Positions 23,246-36,649 of a stretch of DNA of 64,000 nucleotides are shown one piece after another (positions within the stretch are counted from its first letter, which is position 1; each line of letters starts with the position of its first letter). The position numbers and the translations under genes were made by a program. Source of the DNA: Siderastrea siderea (taxonomy: Eukaryota; Cnidaria; Anthozoa; Scleractinia; Rhizangiidae). Location of the stretch: the NCBI GenBank assembly GCA_964030785.1, contig OZ034967.1, positions 47,712,533 to 47,776,532 of the forward strand. Direction: 5' to 3'. Below the pieces are notes generated by a model. The model did no database searches and was not told where the DNA came from. It was given only the letters and a program-made list of their open reading frames with translations.

Positions 23246-26200
23246 ATGCTTCGAGGACATTTCGTTGACACTCTGAGATTTTTCTTCTTCTACGTTTTTG
23301 CAAACCTGATGGATAAGCTGAAAAAGAAATAAAAAACACAAATACGCTAAGCTTAGAAAAACGTTAAGGTTACAAGTTAAGGAGAAGACCGGCTAATACA
23401 GAAGAAAATGCACAAATCTAGTGATGCTCATACTAGTGGTAGTTAATGTCATACTTATGTTTGACTGTTCGTTTACTCGCCGTGTCCATTTTGAAATACC
23501 TCGTCAGTTTCCACCTTCCGGCCTGTTTAAGTTTGCAGTGATCCAGCACACGAAAAGTGCTCCCTTAAATACCCAACTTCACAATAGAAAACAGTGCAAC
23601 CGCAAGAAAAATGAGGCCGCTGGTTTTCACTTGATAAGAAAAAATTTGACAAGTCAGTTGCCGATGTTTACCTACTTTGTGAATGCTTTTGTGCAAAAAG
23701 CGTCAGAGGCCATGAACTTGAGGACTTTCGTTTCTGTGAAACGTGAGAATTTTTCGCGTCGTTTACTTAACAAAATATGTGCCACAATTTCTGTGGGACT
23801 TGCAACTTTACTGGGCAAATATTTTTTGGCGGTAAAACGAATAGTCGTGATAACTGGCACCGATAAACAAAAAATCCCATGATAACTTCTGATTAAGGCT
23901 GGATCATGTAAATTGATTCTTTTAGCACCATAGATATTAACCCAAGACCAACTCGACTACGCAAAGGTAGCCAATGGTGGCTGTCATTCTGTTTTCTTTC
24001 CCTGTACAAATAACCATAGAAACCATGATTGTAATTCTCATGATAACGGTACAACACAAAGGATGTGTAAACAAGGGACAAACACTGAGTGTTTGAACTT
24101 CAATGTCCAGCGATTTAATTACTGTTGCCGGAAGACCCTTGTGAAAAGGACAGTTATTTATCCAGCCAAGAGGTATTCAGTTTTTGCTGACTGTTGAGGA
24201 TCAAGGGAGATTGCACAGATTTTCAAGTATGGGCAAAATGTGACAAGAGAAAAAGACTTTGTTAAGGTTACCGTGTACGTTAAAAATGGTAAATTTACGA
24301 TTTTTATTTTTTCCATAAAAATAAACGTTTCCTTGGAATCTTTTAATTCCGAAAAAGAAATTTGAAAAACGAGCAAATATTCACCAAGAAAATGGTATGA
24401 CCGTTTTCCACCGGAAGTGAAAGTTTATTTTTGATTGACAGCTAATTGATGCGAGTGCTGCCATCCAGAACGATTTTCGTGGGAAAGATTGTTTATGGGA
24501 GAGCCTCCATATTTATTGTTTCCCGAAGCGTTCTATGCCCGTTTTAGTTATATTTTTGTCGTTAGAGCCCGGTTTTCTAAGATATGACTTTGCTATGGAA
24601 ACCCACAGGCCGCGGAAATGTCCGTGGGCTAACTCCAAAAAGCGAAAACAGAGGAAAACTGAGAAGACAAGAAAAGCATGACAGAGGAAACACTTTGTAG
24701 CCTTGCTGCATCAGACAAAGGTTCATATCATCGGGAATGGCCGTCAGAACCTTCCAATTACGAGGAAAGTATCGGGGCGAGCAGGCAAAATATCCTTAGA
24801 ACGGAAGAAAGAGGGTTATTGAAAGTTTGGACTGATTTTAATTGCAATAGTGACAGTGAATCGCCAGACGATTTAATACCAAATAATATTTTGCGAGCGC
24901 AAACTACCCAGAAACGCACATCATCTGTTATTACTGCAATTCGATGGAATACATTGTAGTACCTCCGTTTGATCTCTCTGGGATAGTAGAGCAGCCCTGA
25001 ACAAGTGACCTAACATGAATACAGTTTACAACACACAATCATTCAAGTAACCTGATAACTGTTACCGTTTGCCAGCTCCCGCATAGCGTAAACAAAGAAC
25101 CGATAATAAAGAGATAGTGAATTTAAATTCATCTCGTTTTACCCGTGTTCTCTTTTGATTTTCTTCAATGTTTTGATTTCAATGCAAAAAGAAGAATTTT
25201 ATTATTTTAGATTTGTTAATACAGTGTACATGTAGCCCGTGGTATATAGCCAACGCTGGGAGACGACCCTTTGATCTCTTCGCAGGGAACCTCGCTTGCT
25301 GTCACAGCTAATAGTTTCACTCATTTGTAACATTGGCCTATCAGATCCCAATGAAACCACTCTTTTGTTGTTACTTTATTACTCTTTTGGAAAGATACAA
25401 ATATGTCTAAACAATATTGAAATCTTTTGGATACCAACAATTGCCTTTAAAAATTCCCTATTTGCCGGCGAGAAACGGACAAAACAATTGTGTGTCGAAC
25501 ACGCGCTATGCGATTGCTTGATAACGCAAGTAAAAATAAGCCCTTTGAGCATTGTTCAATTATAAGCTTTGCTAAGCTTGACACTACAATAAGTACCCAT
25601 TCAACCAATATAAGAAGCGCTGTTCAAAAGAGCTGCTACAGTTGTACTGATTCAATCACAGCGCTCCACAGCGCTCAGTTTCACTTTGCTTCGCTTCAGT
25701 TTACGCCCAGCTGGTTGGCTTGAGGTTTTCGCTCTTTTGGTTCTCCCCATCACGATAATATCAGTTAAACGACGTCCAACATTGAAAGAAATTCGACAAA
25801 ATGGTAAGATGGTTGAATGTTAGGAAAACTAGGATTTGCGTGGAGAGAATATTGCGCGAAATTCCACGGGAGGTGACCGGAAGATAAAATAGCACCCACT
25901 GATTGGTCTACTGTCGGCAAAGGTGTTTGGAGGCAGTGTTTGTTTGCATAGCGAAGATTTTCTTTTGAGCGCTATTTCTCGACATTCATTTTTCGCTTGA
26001 AGGTGACACTTTAAAGAGTTCCAACTCAAAGGCGATTTGTTCGATTTTAATCAAATTTGGAGAGTCGCTAGCTTGACGCTTCTTCAACAAGAACGTGTCG
26101 GGGAATTCAATAATTCTAAATATTTTTTCGTTAAGAACCATTTCTGTGCCGTTACTCCGTATGTTTTTCTTGCGATTTAGAAATGTTTGAAAGCTTTTGA

Positions 26201-26871
26201 ACGCAACTGAATAAAGGAAAACCCCAACACGGTTTATTAGCCCTTATGTGCCGAACTTTCACCAAGCAATAAAAATTGCAAACTTTAAAATTCCCTTTGA
26301 GCTGGAGCTTTTCAGAATTCGATAGCCTCCTTTTCTTCAAAAGAACGGAATCCTATAATCACTATTACGAAACAAAGGAAGTCCAAACAATGGACCAACA
26401 GTGAGTACTTGAAGGCCAATTTCCGTCTGCTTTCTTACCATTGAAAATGAAGGGAGGTGGTTTAATAATCCAGAGGCAAAGTTGTAGTTGTAGACAGGAA
26501 TGAACAGCCACCATGGTGAATCAAGGGATGTAGATTGGAGGAGTCCTTGGCTTTCACGTGATGTCAAGGAAACATGAGGTTGGTGTTGAAAGGAAAACAA
26601 AGCCAGCAAATTGGCTAAAATGCGTAAATTACAAAATACATGCACATGTGAACAAAAATGAACAAAAGGCAGTGTACCGAAAAATGCATGATAATTCTGG
26701 CAAACAAATTCTATTTACAATTATTAAGAGAGTAAGTGTGTTAGCATGATGTGCTTGTCATTTATGCAGTACCAATCAAAGAATTGAAAAGCACAAGAAT
26801 GATAAACTAAGGAATATGAATTTCATTTGCGTATTCAGAAGTTAAATTTTGTTTACAATGTTTAAAAAAGC
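23246..26871. other. Non-coding or unrecognised stretch
   Basis: Open frames at 23421-23882 (153 codons, plus) and 24678-24959 (93 codons, plus, starting MTEETLCSLAASDKG) are the longest. Neither shows a known motif, a flanking exon or biased composition, so neither is called as a gene. The rest is AT-rich single-copy-looking DNA. Confidence 0.4.
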
Positions 26872-27200
26872 AAAAACCTATTTACAATACTCTTTTTCTT
26901 ACAATGTTGAAGGCCAACTAGCAATTCACAATATTTAAATCACAAAGAAAATGTGTAAAAATGAGGTTGTACTGAAATTCTAGTTGACAGCTATGAGATA
27001 TGAAAAAACTCTATAAGTTGATTGGCAAATAAAAAATGAAAACCTATTTACAATATTCCTTTTTCATGATGTTCGACATCAACTGGTAATTCAGAATATT
27101 TAGTAACAAAGGAAAGTTGTAAAACTGGGGTTGAAGTGAAATTCCAGTTGATACCTGAGATATGAAAAGCTACAAGTGCATTGGTAAATAAAAAATGATG
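26872..27200. repeat. Two-unit tandem repeat, 166-bp period
   Basis: AAAACCTATTTACAATA starts each unit at about 26873 and 27039. Both units share TTCTAGTTGA/TTCCAGTTGA, GAGATATGAAAA and TTGGCAAATAAAAAATGA-type segments at equivalent positions. Divergence is about 20 percent by eye. No function is apparent. Confidence 0.7.
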
Positions 27201-27555
27201 AAGGAAATAAGGGTGAAACTGATTCTTAAAAAGTGATCAGGAGTAAGCAAAATTTCGGAAGTTAATTAAAATGCAACAAAGTTTCAATAACATCTCTTTA
27301 TAAAAAAACTATGTAAATAGGGAATAAAATGAAGCAGTGAATTAATAATGGAAGTTGAAATAATGAAATTAAATGGAAATAAATCCTAGTTGAGTATACA
27401 ACTCGAATGGGATAAAACGTCAAGGGAAAACACGACTTCAATTAACGATCTTACAATACTGTGGATGAGGAGTGCGATGTTCACAAAGTTATGAAATAAT
27501 TGTAAAGGCCAGGAATTGTTGAGGCATTCGCAATTAATAGCAATAGTAACTTGAT

Positions 27556-28347
27556 CAGGGTTGGAAACTAAAATTTTGGAGCAGTCGCCATCTGGGCGAA
27601 TGACCTTCAAATTGCACTCATGCAGATTAATTCTCACTCACCCAGTCTCCTCCATTAAAAAAAATTGGCTCCCCCCTCCTCCCCCCCCCACGAATAATAA
27701 AAAATATAACTTCAACTTTTAATCACGTTTGTCCTTGTCTTTTTGTATTCCCGAGGAGGAGCGGTATTCTTATCACTAGCGGTATTCTTATCACTATTTA
27801 CTTTTGATACAGGAAGGTATCTACACATTTTGACTCTACCGGTATTTGAACTCAGTGAATGGAAGTTCACCTACCGTGCCGTTGCGGTAGTCAATTGCGA
27901 TACAGACCGTAATCTATTTCTTCAATGAAAAATCCCCTAAAACAGACCTTAACTCCACAATAAAAAAACGAACACACTTACTTTAAAAGTTGAAATGCAG
28001 TTTTTTTGATACACATTCCTAAATTCCTGTACTTTGCAAGCAAAGTGTCGACCAGAGGTATTACTTTGTACAAGTACATCCATCATGTAACAATCACCAA
28101 GCGGAAGCCATTTTTGTCTGTTTACAAACCAGGTTTGTTGGAGATTTCAAAATGTTGGTAAGCTATTGGCTTGTGGACAGTGAGATTATTTTAAAGTGGG
28201 AAGTCATAAGTTACGCTCACTTTGAATAATATATTCTGGATATGAAAATTGTACTCGCGAAACCGGGCGAGTGATCCGTGATTTGTACTCACCTGACAAT
28301 TTTTACACTCGCCTGGGCGAGCGGGCAAGTGCCAATGTCCAGCCCTG
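27556..28347. mobile_element. Non-autonomous DNA element with hAT-like ends
   Basis: The left end is CAGGGTTGGA and the reversed right end is CAGGGCTGGA. Behind them both arms carry GGGCGA/TCGCCC-rich, loosely inverted sequence (CTCGCCC and GGGCGAG motifs). TTGAT abuts both ends (27551-27555 and 28348-28352). CAGGG.TGG ends are typical of hAT elements, but those give 8-bp duplications, so the superfamily is uncertain. The 792-bp interior has no ORF. Confidence 0.55.
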
Positions 28348-28651
28348 TTGATTAACCAATCTAGTTCAGAAGAGACACCGTGAGGTGGAATGATACAGCG
28401 TAAGAACGAATTTGGAAAAGGGGAACATGGTCAATGCGCTTTGAAAAGGATACTATGATTTTAAGACACAAATAACGCCATTGAATTATTATGTATTTAA
28501 CGTTGAATAATAAGGAGAATTTAATAATGGCCGCGTTATAAATTCCCACAATTAACATTATCTCCAGTGGCCTGGCAGATTGGGCAGATATGTTTTCTTA
28601 ACACTGGACATGTAGTCTTCCCACGAGTTTATCAAAATGCTGAGTGCTCTT

Positions 28652-28780
28652 TTTTTTAACGCTTTATTTAGCAAACAACACACATTACATTACAGTTGAT
28701 AACAAAAAAAAAACGGAAAAGAAAGACAAATTACAATTAAGCCAGGATCTTATATAGTTGGTTGGGATTACAAATTACAA
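28652..28780 (-). mobile_element. Short retrotransposed 3' tail with 18-bp target duplication
   Basis: AAAATGCTGAGTGCTCTT occurs on both sides (28634-28651 and 28781-28798). The insert, read on the minus strand, ends AATAAAGCG and a run of A, so it is a 3' fragment of a retrotransposon inserted by target-primed reverse transcription. At 129 bp it is strongly 5'-truncated. The source family is not identified; both this fragment and the 3' region of the LINE at 8.9 kb contain GTAATTTGTAA-like sequence. Confidence 0.8.
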
Positions 28781-28798
28781 AAAATGCTGAGTGCTCTT

Positions 28799-31700
28799 AC
28801 AAAACGCACATCGTGGGCAGTAATATGGCACAGGTGCAAAGCAAAGTTTTGCTTTTCCTCCTTTCTGTATGACCAATTAGACAAGCGTGTTACCCTTTAT
28901 GCAGTTAAATAAAAATCTATCAAACTTTCAAGAACGATTTATCGGTGGATTGAGTAAACCATAAAAACAAATCACAAAATCTATTGCTTCATCACCCTGT
29001 TTTTGACCGAAATAAGTGCTATTGGAAATCGAAATACAGGGGACCAGCTCACAAGCAGCCATTTTAGTTATTGTTGTCTGTCTTTAGGCGAACCCCATTC
29101 TAGTGATTCTCAGTTTTCTTGTTTGTCGTTACCTACCTAAACTTTATGGTTTAATGTTTGTCACCAAACCAAACTAACTGCACAACAAGAGAGAAGAATG
29201 TTGGAAACTGACGTGAACATTAAAGCAAATACTTTTATGTTTTCACCAGAAGCACGTGTAGCGGTATATTGAACGGATTGCCAGCCTCTTTGCGATTGAA
29301 ACGCTTGTTCCAATAATCAAAAGGTACCTTGATGTGGCTTCTTACTTCCCAAAGCCGACAAACACACAACCACTGACTGACAACCGAATATGGCTTTGTT
29401 TTTTAACACCTTGGAAACAGTTTGACCATCGTCGGCTTATGTTTTCAAGCAAGGGGGAGTATTAAAGGGAAATTTATTTTGTACAGCCGTGTGTGAGAGT
29501 ACGTGCTACGAGCAATAAAATGTCATTTTTATGTGCACTTCTCAAAATAGGGAAAGTCAAATTGACTAAGAATCTTACAGGTACAAATAAAGGCAACATA
29601 TTTGCCTTTGTATGAGTTCTTTATGAATATGGCGATTTGACATAGTTTTAATTCTACTGAAAATTGACACACTGCTAGCGCAAAAAATAAAAATTTTACT
29701 GAGGACACTTTGAAATATCATAGAGGAAATACAGTATTTGACGCCTATATTAAAACTACAGGTGTTTAAATATGTGCAGACAGTCTTCTCCAGTGAGGTT
29801 AATGTGATATGTAAAAAAGATTGAAGAAACACTGTGCTTTGCTTAAGATTAAAATGGCACAAAATTTCTGGTTATATCCGTAAACCTGTATGACTTCTTG
29901 ACACTTACAGTTCATCCACAGGTACCACGTGCTGCTTTGTTCTGTTTCTGCATGAACAAATATGAACTATGAAGCTAGCGAGTCAAAGCAGAGTCAGTAC
30001 AGTGAGAAAACTCGGTTGATATATTACAAAAAAATACAAAAACGTTTTGTCCCACATTGCGGTACCTCTGTATACTGGAGCGAAATTCCCGTCCAGATAG
30101 AAAATGAATCCGTCATTTGGGCATGTGTGCCCTGGCAGCAAATGTACACAATCAAAATGTAATCACCTAAAATAAAAAAATGCGTGTTTTAGATTCTTTT
30201 CATGACTTCATCAAACTAAATGTTTTTGTTTAGAGAACCTTACTTCTCGTACTACCACGACAGGCCGCACATCTTTATTTCCTTTTATGTTTTCTAACAC
30301 CATCATTAGGTCATCACACAGAGGCACCTACATGAATGAAATTAATTCTTGCCATCTAAAATGTTCGGTTGAATGTTGAGTGAATTTACAAATTTAATTT
30401 GTCGAGTGTGATGAAATTTAGAAGATTTGTGAATCGTCAGTAGATGTTATAAGTCCTGTGGTCATTGGCAAGAGCCTGGCATCTTCTGTAAAGAGTGTTG
30501 ATCTCGTTTCTCAAGCTTTGCGTGTGAATGGTGTTAATTGAAAGAAATTGAGGGCCACGAGTCGGAGAAGATGAACAAGATTTCGATCGCATGTGTCGCT
30601 ATCCAAACAATCGAATTGAAACGGTTTCATGGCAAAATATGGAAAGAGAGTGAAGGTGACACCATAGATTAGAATACAACAAAAAATGATAGAAACTGTG
30701 CATATCCGAAATGTGAAGGACGAATTTAATATGTAAACATGACTACAATTAATGAAAGCTTGTTTTTTCCCTGTTAGGCCATCCACCCCCTTTTTTTTGT
30801 TAAGCATCGAATGTGTTTCCTGATTTCGGGTCGATCGGTTCGATTTAAAAAAAGCCCCCCAAAATGAAGAGGAGTCTGGAACTAGGAGGCGCGGTACCCC
30901 AGCATCATTGCCGTGGGGAGGGAAACAACAAAATCTACATGGCAGCAAAGGAAGTCGAGGAAGACAAGATTGATGTGGTGGTTAAGGTTGAATATTTGTA
31001 TTCGGCATGAAGAGATGCTGTTAATAGATCTGTATTTGCAAAAACAAAGTTTATTTTTCAAATTAAAAGTGAAAAAATGTTTGACTACGTCATTACCTTC
31101 CTGGTAACAGAATTTTTTAATTTTGAAAGCGCGAAATTTTGGGGCGGTTGGACAACACTAAGCAGAGAAAAGAGGGGTTAACCTTAATTGTTTTCATGTG
31201 CTTTTAGAGACCCGATATTGTGCAACTGATGACTGTTTACTGCTGTTTTAGAGAATTAAATTCGACTGATTAAGGTCGACATCTGAATCATCTGTCGAAC
31301 TTAATTACTTGGGTTGACCCAAATAGCCATTAGGTTCGGTACATGTAAAGGTCGACGTTTGAACCGGGCCTAAAGAGCCCCTATCGCAGTGATTCCCATC
31401 CTCTCACTGATTTAGCCCACAAAACGATGGACGAAGCTGACTGCACATGTTATAATTGAAGCAGTATGAGACTTTGATCGGAACCAAAAAGTGCAAAAGA
31501 AAAGCCTTTTCCACCCCACCCGCCTTGTTTGTTAAAATGACGTGCTTTTGTTTGGATGTTTATCCAAACGTCGTTTTACTTTGTGTACCGTTTTTGATTC
31601 ACATACTTTAAATATTAGATTTGAAGATGCAGTTCTTCAGACTTGCCTTCATATCAAATTTCTTAAAATGGTTGGACGGCAAAGACTTTAACAAGAGGCC

Positions 31701-33493
31701 TTATCGCCTATTGAAATAGCTCCTTTAAGAGCTTCTGGTTTCTCCTTTGCTCTTTTGCAAGTTCTCCATGCAAACATGAATGGTTGGAACCAGTGTTCTG
31801 TATCCCTCGCTATTCTATTCTATTCTATTCTTGTTCCAAATGACAGAAGTACGACTCTTCCTGGTCGTTTTCCAGTGCAAACGTTTTGCGCAAGACTTCA
31901 AGTTGAACAGCCATTGCAACAATGTGTGCAAGAAAAAGTTGGTCTCTTTTCAGATTGGGCGTTGTTTTCAGTAGGATTATCATTATGAAGAACTGTTATT
32001 GAATTACGATTTGTTATCTGACAGCTTGTTGAATGAGTTTGTTATGAAACATCAGGCAATGATCACAAGTATTTACATTAGTTTTCATTATTACGGTGAA
32101 GAAATAATGTACCCTACAAGAGAGCCTCAGTTCTGACCTTTGTCAATTTAGAATAGCAAATAAATCGATCGCTTTCGCAATATGCAAGTTGAAGCTGATT
32201 GAATGTATTGTAAAACAGTCCAATATTGTTTGAACTCAATTTTTGACTGGCTTATCAGCAACTTTCCTTCCTCAAAATTTGCCCTCATACACCGAGCCAA
32301 ACCTGCCACTTTCCAAGAGCCATTGTCTCTATGCTTTAACTCGGTCAGTAGCTTGTCAAAGCTTTTTTGAAGCCCTGACCTGAAGCTAGAGTCAGGAACA
32401 ACATCTCCCTTAGTTTCTTAACTCTCTTTCATCCACAGATTAAACCTATCATTGGTGGTGGCGCCCAGAGAATCACTCCATATATAATATCCAAGTACTC
32501 AGAATCACCTACAATGTAAAGAGAGGTGAAAATTACACCACAGTAGCAAATTTAATTTCAGTTAATATGTCACTAGAATACACGCAGTTAGTCTGTTAGA
32601 TATGTGTAAGTCGAAATTATTATAGAAAAAATAAACAGTAAATGCACTATGCTGGATAGAGCTGGAGAAACATTTCTCCGAGTACTGGCTAAATATCCTA
32701 GAGCAAATACAAAATGCGCTGCCAGATTTTAATCAGATACAGCTAAGTTTGAGGCAATTAAGGATACCTGAATGGAAAAACAAATGGCCATCTTCCTGAG
32801 TTTCTGCTACAAAGCTTTCTAGTGGGCCAGGTCTGCCATGACCATTTCCTGTGCAAGTGAATATGACAAACAATTTTAGATTTATATGGGTGGAGATTCG
32901 TCAGTTCCATTTACTTAATCACGAACTGCAAGCTTATTCCGCATTTGTGTTTATTAGCACGATTTTCAACTTTTAAAATTCCATGAGTACATGTATGTCG
33001 CTGTGGAATAGTAGCGGCCTCCTAGGCCTGATAATTTAGAAAATGAATTTGTTACTCTATGGTAATCAAAGAAACTAGTCCGTTAGTTAGGTTTTTCAGG
33101 AAGGCACCAAGATGAGCGCAAAGTGAAAGGCACTCATGCGCTAATCCCATTGTGAGTGACTTGCGCTTTATGCTTTTCTTTGAGCTTGTCTTTGCGTTCG
33201 CGAAAAAATGGATTGATTTTCAGAATACATCTGCATTTGCTGACTAGCAAACTGAAATAGTCTGTGATCAGGTTCTTTAGTGAGGTATAGAGTAAACAAA
33301 TAAGAAAAAAGTAAATGAGCAGAGCGAGCTGAGCGTGGTCTGGGTAGGAAGATCCCAAGTTCCGCTTTCTGATTTTGTTGTTGTTGTTGTTGTTGTCTAC
33401 GCTCTACAAGTGCGGCAGAATTCAGAAGTTCGATAAGTCTTATGACAGACGGCAAATGTTAGCACTTGGTGCTTGAGCACCATGGCCGTGAAT
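28799..33493. other. Non-coding stretch, no gene recognised
   Basis: Only short ORFs without motifs or flanking exon signals. It includes a (TTCTA) microsatellite at about 31810-31830 and a dispersed repeat at 31259-31385. Confidence 0.45.
31259..31385. repeat. Dispersed repeat with TCGAC(G/A)T..TGAA motifs
   Basis: It contains AAGGTCGACATCTGAATC and, further on, GGTCGACGTTTGAACCGGGC. The last 50 bp (TTAGGTTCGGTACATGTAAA onward) match 63757-63805 in inverted orientation, so this is an interspersed repeat. Type unknown. Confidence 0.55.
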
Positions 33494-35225
33494 GAGCGAT
33501 TCCAGAAAATATCCATACCATACCACGGACGGGCTTTTCGGAATTCCGAGGGCAAGGGGGGGGGTTCTTTGAACTGGAAATCCGAAGGCATGGGGGGCTA
33601 CTTACGATTGGAATTACGAAGGCATGGGGGGTTTTAGATCTGGGATTTCCACAGGAGACAGACAAGAGTGTATTCCATGAAAACGTTAATTTTATGGACT
33701 TTTTAATCAGTGTGCAAATAAAGCACAAACTGACGACACTGGTGACTACCGCAGAAGCAGGATACAAGACAAGCATCGATCGATCAGACATGTGTTCGTG
33801 TTCATTTGCAGAAGAAAACCGACAAAACGTGGGTTGTACATCAAGCTCCAGAGGCCTTAACATTGATGAATTTCTCATTAGATCAATAAAATATTAAAAA
33901 TCTGTTTCTTACTGCTTGCACATTTCTTGTACTCCCGTCGCGTGAATGGCGAAAACTCGCGCCAGTCTCTCGTTTATGAGAAGCGCCTGCTGGATTTTGC
34001 AGAGACTGGACAACTTTTTTTTGGATGCCGTTTAATTCCAGAAATGCTGCACATTTTGTATATCTTTGAAGGCAGTTTCTGTATAAATACATCCAAGAGA
34101 TTTTTCGAATGACAAACAATTTTGTAGGACTTCAATATTTCCTTGCAGTGTTTGACCTCGTCAAAGCGGCCTCATAAATTATTTTGTCCAATCAGTGCGA
34201 AACAGGGTCTTTTTGACCAAAGATGCCATTTTTGAAGCTCGTGGGATTGGGAGCGGCTGTTGACCCCGATGGCTCAAATTCAAGATGGCGGAAACGACAA
34301 TACACTCGATCGTAATATCTTCCGAGTGTACACACGTCCATCACATGATATTCTTATTTTAATGTTCTGTACCAGTTTGGGGCAATTGTAAAGTTAATGT
34401 AGGTTGCATCTGCTGAACAGCGGTAAGGAGAAAACTTAATTTTTTTTGAATTTTCATTCCAGAATTTCCGGAGTCAGAATGACTCTCTGTATAACCAGCT
34501 GTACTGAACAGAAGTAGAGTCATTTGAAATAATTTTCCATAAAATAAGCCAAATTGGGCATATTACTATTGATCCCAGACTTCCTTTCAAATGGCTTGAA
34601 GTTTGTGTTGCTTCATGGACCGTTGGTTTCACTCTGCGGTTTGAAAAAAATGATCGCGTGATCACAAGTTTGTTCACTACAAGAACTAGGTTCGCTGAGT
34701 TGAGCTCGACAACGACGCTCAACTTTCGCTGAATGAATTTTTACTAGCCGTCGCATATCATGTCCTCAGAGAACACTTTTCCCGAATTTTCCCTTAAGAT
34801 AATGTTAATAACCAGTATAAGACGATATTTTAATTCAGGAGACGGGGTTATTTTGGGATATGTGATGATTGTGGGTGGAAATTCATTCGCCCATGTTGAA
34901 CGTTACAGATTTTGTGGTCAGTTTGCGGTCAACAAACTTGTGGTCACGTGATTACTATTTTTGAAACTGCAGAGTGAAATCAATGGTCTGTGAAGCGAAG
35001 CAAAATTCAAGCCATTTGAAAGGACGGCTGGGATCAATAGTAGCGAACCCTGGAGGTAATTCCAAAGGGTTTGACAAAAAATGAAAAATCTGAACGGGAG
35101 GGGGGTTTACGATTATGGAAATCCGAGGGCATGGGGGGATAATGCATTTTGGAAATTCCGAAGGCAGGGGGGTTAAAATATGGAAGCTGTCCGTGGTATG
35201 GTATGGACATTTTCTGGAATCGCCC
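33494..35225. mobile_element. Inverted-repeat DNA element, copy 1 of a two-copy family
   Basis: The left end GAGCGATTCCAGAAAATATC and the reversed right end GGGCGATTCCAGAAAATGTC match, continuing through CATACCATACCACGGAC. AAT lies on both sides (33491-33493 and 35226-35228), a 3-bp target duplication. Just inside each end are repeats of the type GGAAATCCGAAGGCATGGGG in opposite orientations. A related element with the same end pattern is at 56485-58031. 3-bp AT-rich duplications suggest PIF/Harbinger-like mobilisation, unproven. No transposase ORF is seen. Confidence 0.75.
34563..35043. repeat. Fold-back repeat nested in the element
   Basis: An arm at about 34563-34680 (TATTGATCCCAGACTTCCTT onward) is inverted at about 34928-35043, where the reversed sequence begins TATTGATCCCAGCCGTCCTT. 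The arms are about 115 bp with a 250-bp spacer. It may be a fold-back element inserted in the larger one or part of its own subterminal structure. Confidence 0.7.
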
Positions 35226-35228
35226 AAT

Positions 35229-36584
35229 AACAGCTAAAGGGACAGCATAACTTTATTTCTAGGCAAAATTGAATCGTAAACTGAATACCAAAGTTAACAG
35301 AATAATCTAAACTAAACTAAACTACCTGGCAGCTTTCTTCTGATTTCTGCAAATATCCACATCAAATATGTACATCCCATTCAGTCAATTTAAGGGCCTT
35401 TGGTGCACACTTTCTGATAATTTTGTCCTTGACTGTGGAAGCTACCTTTCCTGTTGACGCTGCCTTCGCCCACTTTGTAATTTTGACAAGATCATTGCTA
35501 CATAAAGATCCATTCCAGGGAGTATCGTTTCTAGTAGTGTTCTTTGCCGAAAAAGAAATTGACAAGCAATGTAAAATGCGCTGTTTCCACCCAGGTGAAT
35601 GTCTTTGGGCAACATGGCGATTGCCTTTTCCTGTTCCTTGATGCGATGAAGGACAGTTCAGAAAGTGTACTCGTCGTGTCATTTTGACATCAGTTCCTCT
35701 GTTGATTGTTGTTTTCTACCGACATTTTTTCTGCTCTTCGTACTGAGTGCCTTTGTCAACCTTATAAACCGTTTTTTTTTTGCTGTTTTTGCAAAAGGTG
35801 GCATTAGATTTCAAGTTGTTGGTTGCAATCGCAGACCAACTGAACCTATAACAAAAAACGAAAAGTTTTTATATATGTGGGAAAACTAACCGATGAATGC
35901 CTGCCACCCAGTCATTCTAATTCTGCTGTTAGTTGACTACAACTAACATATGATAACTCTGAAAGGTAGTTTTAAAAAACCTTAATTCCAACACACCTTG
36001 TGTGGATGAGCTCTGAAGATCAATTCAGCGATCAATGCTCTCGTCAATCAGGAAGGCATTCCCGTGTGCAAAAGAGGAAGAATTTAAAGGATTTGATCTC
36101 GACGAGGAGGACTGAATTCTTCAGCTGTCTGAATTTCACTGTCCTTTAATAAAATGATTTTACCGTACAAGCTTTTAGGGCCAGTTTCATGGCAGCATTT
36201 TGGTTTGAATGAGTCGCACATTTCTGTATTTTATTAAAGGGCAGTGAAATTCAGACAACTCTGTTTTTTCTGATTCTTGGGGCAACTAGACACTGGCCAA
36301 TTAAAAGTTCATGTAAGTAAACTATAAACCTTGATAAAGGATAAAGGAATTCTCTATTCAACGGACACTTCACTTCTCCCTTAATCGAGGTTCCACTAAT
36401 GACTATATAGCAAACCTTTTTGTTAGTGTTTTACCACATCTCAAACTCATAACACTTCTTTTGCGCATGCTTTTTCAACTCTATTGCCGGGGTCAAATCC
36501 TGTAACCTTGTTTGATGTATTGCAAAATTCGTTATATGTCTCATGTGACATCTGTGGTTATGCATAGAATTAATCTATTTTACA
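35229..36584. other. Flanking DNA left of the Polinton, no gene recognised
   Basis: It contains an open minus-strand frame at 35362-35682 (106 codons) without a recognised motif, and a hairpin: arms 36125-36154 and 36227-36257 (CTGAATTTCACTGTCCTTTA and its inverse with one change). Nothing else is supported. Confidence 0.4.
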
Positions 36585-36649
36585 TCAACTAAAAAACGTT
36601 TCAGTTCTTACTGGCAGCAATCCTTCTCCTCTTTCGAAAACCTCACTTC
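36585..36649 (-). pseudogene. Displaced 3' end of the DUF7869-type gene's last exon
   Basis: Read on the minus strand from the target duplication, the sequence GAAGTGAGGTTTTCG continues the frame of exon 56159-56022 for about 21 codons to a TGA. The Polinton separates it from the rest of the exon, so it is no longer translated with it. Confidence 0.6.

Noticed and set aside
23421..23882. 153-codon ORF as a gene
   Set aside because: No motif, no splice context and no compositional support. Length alone is within chance for AT-rich DNA of this size.
33168..33455. Gln-run ORF on the minus strand
   Set aside because: The Gln run is a short GTT/CAA microsatellite and the rest has no coding signature.
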